Assembly (NCBI GenBank): GCA_012845835.1
Contig: JABAKD010000018.1
Span: 4,796,116 to 4,860,115, forward strand
Direction: 5' to 3'
Length of the DNA stretch: 64,000 bases
DNA from: Undaria pinnatifida
Taxonomy: Eukaryota > Sar > Phaeophyceae > Laminariales > Alariaceae
The notes under the pieces were generated by a model. It made no database searches. It was not told the origin of the DNA and saw only the letters and a list, made by a program, of their open reading frames with translations. Within the stretch, counting starts at the first letter, position 1. Every line of letters starts with the position of its first letter. Of this stretch, positions 56,439 through 64,000 are shown piece after piece. Position numbers and translations under genes: made by a program.

Positions 56439-57430
56439 ATGGGAGAGTCCACGAAAGCAGATGATGCGGTAGACAAGCTCGTTAGAGCCCTCAACGGCAA
56501 ATGCAATGGGCTTAAGTTCGACGTATGGAAACGCACGGCTCAGCCCATGATAAGTTTGCGTCACGCCTGGGTCTCTGATATCCTGGAAGGTCGTCCTTGC
56601 CCCGAGCCCAAACTAATTGGTCCTCGTCCATCTTCTAGAAGAAGTAGGCCTTCACGAGCTGTAACTCGCAGCCAGGCCGCTGACGAAACGGAAACTGAGT
56701 CCGGGAAAACACTCCCGGCTGGAACAGCGGAAAATGTACAGCCGGACGCAGGGACTACTCCCGTGGACACGGCGCATCTGCTCCCATCATCTTCAGGATA
56801 TTCTACACTCCCAGCCGCAGCATAAGTTTTATGGGCCACGGATGACAACATCTCGAATTTGGAAGACATCAAGCACTGGCACCGCGACAACCGTCTTCTG
56901 TTCGACTTCTTGTTCCTGAGCACATCGGGAGCTGCGGACAGCTTTCTTCGACAATTAAAGCGGAAAAGAGGTGAACTCGTAAATGGGAAGGCTGCTTGGG
57001 ATGGTATGGTTAGAAAATATCAAAATTCCACCCGCAAACGTAGACGTATGCTCAAACAACAACTAACTCATATGGTCATGACGGATGGGCAAGACCCGGA
57101 CATATTTATCAATGTAGTATACTATTTACGAGATGAATTGGTGGACATGGGGAGAGTTATTCAACGATGACAGCATACAGAACATAGTGCTGGAAGGACT
57201 CACGGATGAATACCTGCAAAAAATACGCCGCCGAAGCAGATGATGACTTCACACTCGACCGAGTTGTGATAACAATGCGTAATATGTACGCAAATAGAGC
57301 TACGCGAAAGAGGCCTTCGCCAAACGCGGAGGGGTGTGAATCTGCTATGGTAGTCACGTCAACACCCTCAGCAGTAGTGACCTGTTCACACTGCAAACAG
57401 CCAGGCCATCGATTCCAAAATTTCTCCTAA
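56439..57430 (+). pseudogene. Copia gag with degenerate zinc knuckle
   Basis: Starts at ATG 56439 (MGESTKADDAVDKLVRALNG). The frame ends at 56825 and resumes in others: 56859-57170 (GKAAWDGMVRKYQNST, MVMTDGQDPDIFINVVYYLR) and 57206-57430 (DDFTLDRVVITMRNMYAN). The zinc knuckle reads CSHCKQPGHRFQNF, with the last Cys replaced. At least two frameshifts and a stop at 57428 disable it. Gag would form the virus-like particle. Confidence 0.8.
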
Positions 57431-57442
57431 CGGAAGGGAAAG

Positions 57443-58417
57443 ATGTCGGGAGAAAAACCTCCCCCAACATCTCGAACAAAATCGTGGTGTAGCCTGCATA
57501 ATATCGATCGCCACGATAATAGCGACTGTCGGTCTCAAATTCGGGACGACAGCATAAACCGTCGCCCTCGTCCTGGTCAACAAAATGGCCCGCATAATAA
57601 CAACCGAAGGGCTCACGCCAACGCCGCCACAACTCCAACTTCAACAACGCAAATGGAAGCTTACGTCCCAAGGATACATGCTCCATCCACTACTGCGGCC
57701 GCGACTACAGCAGCTACTTCTACGTCCCTCGCGACTTGTCCCTGTCCATTCTCACCTCCAGTTGGTATAGGTTATTCTATCATCGCCGCACCTCCGATTA
57801 ACATCGCCGCGCAGTCCGTCGACTTCTCGATGACTGCGGACAGCGGAGCTTCTAGCCACTTCATCGACAATCAGCTTCTATCGGGCATCGAAAAAAAAAT
57901 GAACCACTACGTACAGCTGGACCCTCCCGTAACAATCGACGTAGCGGGAAACCATCGCCTTTATAGCGTTGGTCAAGGGGTTTTGTTCGTTCAAGTGTTG
58001 GACCATATAGCTTCTGAGCACTCCGTGCAGCTTCCTGTCACGGTCGTACCAGGGCTAGGCAGGCACCTAGTTTCGGGTGGATCAGCTGCTACGAGAGGGG
58101 TCGCTATGATCATCACCACGAAGTCGTATCTGGACAAGGGTGCATTTGCTATACCCCTACACAAAAGCAGCCACTGCTCTTCTCTGTATCATCTCGACCT
58201 CACCACTGGTGTTACCAGCCGAACACCTGAGACAGCGTTTCCGACCATTTCCGGCACCGGAAACCGTCCTCGCTATTATTCATGCTTCGATGACTTTTAA
58301 AGCTACTTCACAGCCTAAACCCGTGCTACTTAACATCGGGCACAAGAGGTTGGGTCATCCCAACGGGCAGGTGATGGCCAAGGTGAAAAATAAGCTGAGT
58401 GTGGGATACAAATTTCA
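57443..58417 (+). pseudogene. Copia protease and GAG-pre-integrase domain
   Basis: Contains a second Cys/His cluster (KSWCSLHNIDRHDNSDC), then the aspartic protease site ADSGASSHFID near 57837 and LPVTVVPGLGRHLVSGG. After a frameshift near 58290 comes LLNIGHKRLGHPNGQVM, the typical GAG-pre-integrase H-x-R-L-G-H-P-N motif. The protease stretch itself is open for 285 codons. Confidence 0.85.
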
Positions 58418-58423
58418 GATCGT

Positions 58424-58975
58424 GTGAAACGTGAAAAAATCAACAAGAGCACTCACCAGAAACATTCTAAAACGTCGCGGCCTGACCCTTCCAGCGAATG
58501 TTTGAAGCTGGTGAGTACTGACCCGCTAGGATACGCCTACATGGCAAAATATACCGACCATCACAGCAGGGTAAAAGGATCCTCCTCCATCGAAGAGCCG
58601 CCTTCCGTTCTACCAACAGCAGACTTGGCCACTTCTCAAGTAAGAGCGCGTCGGCTGACCCTACAACGCCAAGGATATCCGAAACAGCAGTTCGAGACCG
58701 CTTCGCAGTACACCATGGCTGTCGGAATGGACAAAATAGACCGTCCGGTCGGTCCGGTATCTATTTCGGTACCCAACACCTACGCGCAACCTATGGCCTC
58801 ACCACAAGCGGGAGAATGCAAACCTTCAGCGACCTCTGCTCGGAGATCAACGACTTCAGCACGGAGAACTCCTTCTAAGCTCCAACACCTTGAAGTCGCA
58901 ACTACAGCTCCGGCTCGCAAGACCGCCTTTGACCATCGCGACTGCCTTGTAATTTTTCTCAGGCAACCTCCATGA
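58424..58975 (+). pseudogene. Copia integrase start fused to linker, with deletion
   Basis: Begins INKSTHQKHSKTSRP, LKLVSTDPLG and MAKYTDHHSR, the N-terminal edge of the Copia integrase core. It then jumps to a Ser/Thr/Arg-rich linker of the kind found between IN and RT. The catalytic D-D-E core is missing, so part of the integrase has been deleted. Confidence 0.65.
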
Positions 58976-59200
58976 TCAAAAGTATCATTGCTTTGTGGAG
59001 TTCGATACAAGATTGCAGCGTTTTATATGTGGGAAAAATTAAAAAATTAAGCCTGTTTCTGATTCTGCCGTAGCGTGCTATCGGACTTTTCGTAGGTATC
59101 TCAACCCCACAGGACGAGTAAATATGGACGAGACTTGATCGTGTCCCCATCCAGGAGGTAATTTTACCGCAGTTTTAATACTTCGCACAGGGACGGGCGT

Positions 59201-59437
59201 ATGGTTATACGGGTATTTTTTTTGCGAGATGTGCTTGTTGGTACAGTTGAAATTGATACTTCGGTAGAGAATATTACTCAGGGCAGCAGTTCTCTTTTTA
59301 ACTTTAAAGTTACAACTGCTCGCCAGTTACGTATAAGTAAAGGTGGCACTATGGGTCGTATGACCTTAAGTCAACGATCATACAGCGATACCCCATGTTT
59401 TGCCGAATACGCGTACGAGTATACATTCCAGCATTGA
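59201..59437 (+). CDS. AT-rich ORF of unknown origin, 78 codons
   Basis: Reads …VLVGTVEIDTSVENITQGSS and ends …CFAEYAYEYTFQH. Third codon positions are A/T-rich, unlike the GC-rich protease upstream. Two readings are possible. GGTMGRMTLSQRSYSDT and the preceding DVLVGT resemble the C-terminal side of a Copia RT whose D-D site is mutated. Alternatively, it is foreign sequence inserted in the element: the strand-like composition and own start and stop would allow a viral or host fragment. I cannot decide. Confidence 0.35.
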   Translation: MVIRVFFLRDVLVGTVEIDTSVENITQGSSSLFNFKVTTARQLRISKGGTMGRMTLSQRSYSDTPCFAEYAYEYTFQH

Positions 59438-59710
59438 GGAGTAAATACTCACAAAGATGTCTCTTTAGCGTACGATTAGTATAAGACCGTTTATTGTGCT
59501 ATGCATATTCTAGGATCATATTGAAGTGGCGTGGTTAACTTATACCTTTCTTTCTTTCTTTTTGTGTTTGTTTTTCTTTTGATGGACTATGACTACACCC
59601 ATTATAGTCTATTACAGTACTATCACTACTCGTAATTCTATCTGGTTCTTATCTTTTAAGTGCGGAAGTACGTGAGTACACAAAACAAACAAATGGATAG
59701 TGAGAATGTT

Positions 59711-59977
59711 TTACTTTTTCTTAATGGACACTTGTCCACAATTCTCTTTATTTATCCAGCCTTGTCTATCTATTTGGTACAATTCAGCAAGCGTGTTTGA
59801 AACCCAATATACGTATCTTTGCGTTTCATCTTCTAGGGTATCTATCGCTGGTAATTGCACCAAGCATAGTTTTTGTACCTGTCTTTCCTTGTAAGGGTTA
59901 TTTTTTGTAAATGTGTGAATAACATGGATACATCCATAATGCCGCGGTTGATACACCGGACTGAATATGTGACTCAT
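59711..59977 (-). CDS. AT-rich convergent ORF, unknown
   Basis: 88 codons on the minus strand from ATG at 59977 (MSHIFSPVYQPRHYGCIHVI … RQVQKLCLVQLPAID … VSIKKK). No family recognised. Copia elements have no minus-strand gene, so if real it arrived by insertion or capture. The codon usage is A/T-rich and similar to that of the ORF at 59201-59437, towards which it points. Confidence 0.3.
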   Translation of the reverse strand: MSHIFSPVYQPRHYGCIHVIHTFTKNNPYKERQVQKLCLVQLPAIDTLEDETQRYVYWVSNTLAELYQIDRQGWINKENCGQVSIKKK

Positions 59978-60041
59978 TTGTGTTTGATTCTTACGAATTT
60001 GATTTTCAAGTACGAGGCTTCTCTGGTAATTTGACTTTGAA

Positions 60042-60052
60042 TGATGGGGGCG
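60042..60052 (+). other. Copia polypurine tract
   Basis: GATGGGGG directly before the 3' LTR start, in the position of the plus-strand primer. Confidence 0.6.
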
Positions 60053-61100
60053 TGTTGAGATTATGAACCTTGGATTTAAAGCTAAGTTAATTCGCAGCCT
60101 ACTCGAGCAGTTTATTCGCGCGAAGAAGATATGCAGTTGAATCTTACGTTGAATCTTACGTTGAATCTTCGGTAGAACTTAGATGTAAACGTACATTTGA
60201 TTATGTTAAGGTTGTCCCGTTGTCCCGGTATTCGACTGGACTACGGGCATTGTTCCGTGATGATCAAGTGGTGATACAACCCACCATGATCACTCTCCCT
60301 ACTTTCCCTTCTCTCCCTACTTTCTTCTTCTTCTTCTTCTTCTTCTTTTTCTTCTTTTTCTTCTTCTTCTTCTTCTTCTTCTTCTTCTTCTTCTTCTTCT
60401 TCTTCTTCTTCTTCTTCTTCTTCTTCTTCTTCTTCTTCTTCTTCTTCTTCTTCTTCTTCTTCTTCTTCTTCTTCTTCTTCTTCTTCTTCTTCTTCTTCTT
60501 CTTCTTCTTCTTCTTCTTCTTCTTCTTCTTCTTCTTCTTCTTCTTCTTCTTCTTCTTCTTCTTCTTCTTCTTCTTCTTCTTCTTCTTCTTCTTCTTCTTC
60601 TTCTTCTTCTTCTTCTTCTTCTTCTTCTTCTTCTTCTTCTTCTTCTCTTCTTCTTCTTCTTCTTCTTCTTCTTCTTCTTCTTCTTCTTCTTCTTCTTCTT
60701 CTTCTTCTTCTTCTTCTTCTTCTTCTTCTTCTTCTTCTTCTTCTTCTTCTTCTTCTTCTTCTTCTTCTTCTTCTTCTTCTTCTTCTTCTTCTTCTTCTTC
60801 TTCTTCTTCTTCTTCTTCTTCTTCTTCTTCTTCTTCTTCTTCTTCTTCTTTCTTCTTTTTCTTCTTCTTCTTCTTCTTCTTCTTCTTCTTCTTCTTCTTC
60901 TTCTTCTTCTTCTTCTTCTTCTTCTTCTTCTTCTTCTTCTTCTTCTTCTTCATCTCTCTTTGGCCTCAAGCCCCCTTTTCCCAACTATCCCTTTTCTTTC
61001 TTATCACAAGTGATCTTAACAGATACTTTGGTGCCACCTCCGCATCTCTTCGCATAGAAGACAGGGCCTCCACACAACCATTGTGTTAACAGGATATTCA
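60053..61100 (+). repeat. Copia 3' LTR with CTT expansion
   Basis: 1048 bp against 466 bp for the 5' LTR. Outside the CTT tract the two are about 90% identical by eye. The flanks of the tract (CTCTCCCTACTTTC and GGCCTCAAGC) are conserved, so the expansion happened after insertion or during the last transposition. Confidence 0.9.
60324..60951. repeat. (CTT)n microsatellite, about 630 bp
   Basis: About 205 triplets with few interruptions (60345, 60643-60647, 60849-60860). Translations in every frame are homopolymers (Phe, Ser, Leu; Glu, Lys, Arg) and not genes. Confidence 0.97.
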
Positions 61101-61106
61101 AATGGG

Positions 61107-61586
61107 CATTGTACCGTACATAGAATGGTTGGATACCTTTTGTCTGGGAGTTTAATTGTCGTTATTGGCGTTGCTTGTGGGCTCTTGAGATCTTGAGATA
61201 CGAACGGGAAGGGCCATCGCCGATGGCATACCATCCTCGTGTGATAACGAACCAACTATTGCATTGTGGACAGACGCACTCCGAGCCTACCAGGGGAAGT
61301 CCTCGGAGCTGATACCACCGGGCCCGCGGTCGCGCGAGTCGGTATAATTCAATTGAAATTGGTAAGATCTGCTTACTGCGCAAAACGTGACCAATTTACT
61401 TTTCGAAGGCCGGAAAGCACTGTATGGCGTGCTGGTGTGGGACACCAGCCGAAAGCATTTGAAGGCCCTACATTAGCAAGAGGAGCGCGAGGGCATGTTG
61501 CTGGCGGAGTCCATTCTGCAAGTTGGGGCAACGCGAGAGGTGAAGGCCGTGCCGGTGGCGGGCTGAAGCCGGAAGTCAAGGTGACG
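61107..61586. other. No feature recognised between the Copia and Gypsy elements
   Basis: Should contain the Gypsy 5' LTR or leader if that element is complete, but no second LTR copy is in the window to compare. Confidence 0.3.
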
Positions 61587-62493
61587 ATGGGAGGAGACAG
61601 ACCATCTATGTTGGGTAGTGATGTTGTTACGTTCGAAGATATGGGTAAATTTCTTGTTGCCTACTCGGAGTACGAGCAGCAAATGTGTATCACAAACCAA
61701 GATTGAGGAGACCAGATACTCGTGAGGAGGCTACAGCTGGTGGATTCGGCGACCTAAATGACGGTGGCTGATGAGTTCTACGATGGCACGCCCTGGGTCG
61801 ACCTCTCCGAGGAGGGGTTAATGCAAGGGCTCAAAAGTTTTGCTGGCGTTGATATGCAGCAGACGAGTGATGAAGATTTTTGCCGCCAAATATTCCGTGT
61901 GCTGAAGATGGATGTAAGCGTGCCGGTAGATGGCAGGGTATTCATGCAAAAACGTGCTCTGCGGAAATACTTTGCTGACAGCGGGCTCACGGAGAGGGTG
62001 AGGCCCGACGGTCGGCAGTACACGCTAACGCATGCAAGGTGCTGATGGAGGCAATAACGGCTGGAATCGAGCCGCCCGAGGTCCACCGCAAGGTGAAAAA
62101 AAAAAGCGTTCCGATCTCGTAACGCATGATTCTGACGCGTTGTTCAGCATAACTGACAAGCAGCAACGGGATCAAGCCGTAATTGAGGCCAACGATAGTG
62201 TACGCCGACAAACAGCAAAGCGGCGCGACGCTAGGTGGGTGGCTGTTGATGGGACCCAGCCGCAGGGATGTACTGCTGACGGGCACGACTCACGCGAGAG
62301 TGCCAAGGCTGCCGGTGTGAAAGCAGAGCGAAACCGTTGGTACGACAACAAGGAGTGCTTTGTGTGTCGCAAGCAAGGTCACAAGCAGCGGGACTGCCCC
62401 CAAAGCCAGCAGGGTAAGACGGGGAAGGGCGTCCATGGCCAGAGCCACGGCCAGACCCCTATGCAGCACCAGTCCACGAGCAGTCCAGCTTAG
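61587..62493 (+). pseudogene. Gypsy-type gag with intact zinc knuckle
   Basis: From ATG 61587 (MGGDRPSMLGSDVVTFEDMG), with in-frame stops at 61704 and 61755, then MTVADEFYDGTPWVDLSEEG. A frame change near 62037 restores a natural continuation (LMEAITAGIEPPEVHRKV), and another follows at an A10 run (62096-62105). It ends in RNRWYDNKECFVCRKQGH then KQRDC, a perfect C-x2-C-x4-H-x4-C knuckle. The TAG at 62491 closes it. Confidence 0.8.
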
Positions 62494-63330
62494 TATACAC
62501 GGAGCAAGACAACTGGAATAGCCCCTGCATCTGCCACCCCTCGAGCTAGTACGTACAAGATCGCCTCAAACGCGGTGGTTACGGAGACCGAACCTGCCGT
62601 GCCAGAACCGTCTATGCAAAATGATGACGGCTACGTGTACATTCGCGTGCCACAGAAAAGGATGGCGCCAGTGGATTGTGGGCTCACCGAGACGGTGCAG
62701 CACCAGGTGTCCCAGAGCGCTGGGCCACAGAATGCAGCGCCAGTTCTTCACTCCGTTCCGGTGCAGCTGCCGGCACCCGTGTCGCAGCAGGTGTGTGGTG
62801 ATTCCGTCACCATTTTCCTACGTGCGTGTCTCGGTCTTACAGCCGGGTGGAAGCGATGATACGAGCGTGGATACGGTGGAGATCCAGTCGCACTTGGAGG
62901 CCCTGGCACAGGATGTCGCAGGGCGTCTCGCCGTTTCCGGTGTTTCCGCGGCTGTTGAGGTTAAAGTGCTGATTGATTCTGGTTTAGGCATTACAGCTAT
63001 ATCGGAGGAGCTGGTAGAGGCCTTGCAGGGACAGCTGGGGATGACGCAAACCGCGTTAACGCAGACGTTTGTTGGGCATGCGCGTGTGGTGACGTCGTTT
63101 GGCCAGGAGTGTGATAATGAGGCGCAATTGTTTCCGCTCTACGTAACGATTAAAACACCATGGGGACCAGCTCGATTTGCCATTGCGTTTATCGTGCTAT
63201 CTTGGGGAGGCGATGTGGTATTCATCGGGCAGAAGACGCTGAGAGAGAAACTCGGCATTGACGTCATGGCGCAGCTCAAGGCCTATGTACTGAAGGCAAA
63301 AGGGCGTCGAGATGGCGCTGGGACGGAGCT
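62494..63330 (+). pseudogene. Gypsy-type linker and retropepsin
   Basis: After the TAG the gag frame stays open to 62859, then shifts. The protease reads VEVKVLIDSGLGITAIS with the catalytic D-S-G at 62975-62983 (usually followed by A, here L). WGGDVVFIGQKTLREKLGID is the family's later (I/L)-G-x-x-T/x-x-L-G-I-D motif. Confidence 0.8.
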
Positions 63331-63559
63331 TACAGCTCGTTCTGTGGGCGAGCCCAACGATGGTGTGCGAGTGGCGATGGCTGTCACGGCGTTCGTGCCG
63401 GGTGGCGACGCACCAGGCGACGTGGACGATGAGGTCACACTGACGCTGCCGTCTCAATTAGCCATGATATTCCACGATTCCGAGGTGGTAATGCGGGATC
63501 GTGCGGGCGTCTTGGAGACGGCTGTCAATAACGCTGTTGACCATGGCCCCCGCCGGAAT

Positions 63560-63720
63560 GTGCCAAGATGCTGTGCGATGTCGTTTTTCGCACGCACCTT
63601 GACGTGTTATGTCGGGCGTTGTCGGGTGACCCACCTGCACGCAAGAAGCCTGGGGCGGTCCCATTTCATTCAGGGGCAAGGGTGGCGCGGGCTAAGCCCC
63701 CGTATGAACGTAATCGCCTG
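63560..63720 (+). pseudogene. Gypsy-type RT leader fragment
   Basis: CDVVFRTHLDVLCRALSGDP followed by P-A-R…P-G-A-V-P-F…G-A-R…R-A-K-P-P-Y matches the region just before the RT palm in chromodomain-type Gypsy elements. It breaks off before any catalytic motif. Confidence 0.6.
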
Positions 63721-63734
63721 CGGTGGAGGGCGGC

Positions 63735-63983
63735 AGAGTCGTGCTCCGACTGCCGCTCGGTAGTGACGACGAGGTTGTCGTCAAGGAAGCCTGGGAAAGG
63801 CCGTAGGAGGCGGAGAGCACCTGGGAGCCGGTGTTGCGCGTGTTTGATGGCGCGACGGCCGTGCTGCCAAAAGAGCTCAAGGCGCTGCGGCTGAAGATGG
63901 ATCAGAAGCGGGGACTCGTACAACCGTATGGGTTACGTTTTGGACCATATTGTGATTTGGGGGGGATAATTCTGAACGACTGA
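63735..63983 (+). pseudogene. Gypsy-type C-terminal chromodomain fragment
   Basis: After TAG at 63804 the frame gives EAESTWEPVLRVFDGATAVL and LKALRLKMDQK, resembling the end of an integrase-linked chromodomain (E-x-T-W-E-P), then a stop at 63981. RT, RNase H and integrase should lie between this and the RT leader but are absent, so about 3 kb is deleted. Confidence 0.6.
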
Positions 63984-64000
63984 TTTCGGTTTTACCTAAA

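Larger units (their letters stand above)
55680..61100 (+). mobile_element. Copia-type LTR retrotransposon, complete ends, defective interior
   Basis: Two LTRs (TGTTGAGA…GATATTCA) bound 3.9 kb of interior in the order gag, zinc knuckle, protease, GAG-pre-integrase, integrase fragment, then an AT-rich part. A purine-rich tract (ATGATGGGGG) abuts the 3' LTR. TGGGC at 55675-55679 recurs at 61103-61107, two bases past the LTR end, a candidate target-site duplication. PR before IN, and the H…H zinc region before integrase, place it in Copia. Confidence 0.88.

Noticed and set aside
60220-61089. Frames of 230-290 codons of Phe/Ser or Glu/Lys/Arg
   Set aside because: Translation of the CTT microsatellite in the Copia 3' LTR.

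Overview
The window is eukaryotic nuclear DNA, not bacterial. It shows spliced exons with GT-AG borders, long repeat-filled introns, LTR and non-LTR retrotransposons, a tyrosine-recombinase element, many small inverted-repeat elements, satellites and a 500-N assembly gap at 17164-17663. The one host gene I can read encodes a YHYH domain, a Thr/Pro-rich linker and a discoidin-like (F5/8C-like) domain. Together with a Gypsy element that has a chromodomain, a Copia element, a DIRS/Crypton-type recombinase and TTAGGG-type telomere repeats, this suggests a stramenopile, perhaps a brown alga. That placement is inference from family knowledge.

Layout. 1-19.4 kb is repeat-rich: MITE-A copies, a 3.2 kb degenerate 24-bp minisatellite (2.0-5.2 kb) whose orientation flips twice, MITE-E copies, a G-rich repeat with the gap inside it, and a few exon-like pieces near 11.9-12.7 kb. 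From 19466 to 48586 on the + strand lies one gene seen as nine exons. Exons 1-4 give the YHYH domain, exons 5-6 a spacer and Thr/Pro linker, exons 7-9 the discoidin-like domain and stop. Its first visible intron is 15.6 kb. On the minus strand inside that intron is a tyrosine-recombinase pseudogene flanked by repeats in the order A1 - internal - B1 - A2 - B2, the split-direct-repeat layout of PAT/Ngaro-type DIRS elements. A small element with 39-bp terminal inverted repeats, carrying telomere-like hexamers, sits inside B2. Several G/C-homopolymer repeats (family B) fill the rest of the intron.

48.6-64 kb holds no host gene that I recognise. In order it has a 5'-damaged LINE (50.9-54.1 kb) with one in-frame stop in its RT region, a Copia element with both LTRs (55680-61100) whose 3' LTR has gained a CTT tract of about 630 bp, and a Gypsy-type deletion derivative (61.6-64 kb) that keeps gag, zinc knuckle, protease and chromodomain but has lost most of pol.

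Limits. No alignments or splice predictions were run. Exon borders come from reading GT/AG sites and phases by eye. The gene's 5' end is not identified. Repeat boundaries are accurate to a few bases where terminal inverted repeats are clear, otherwise to tens of bases.
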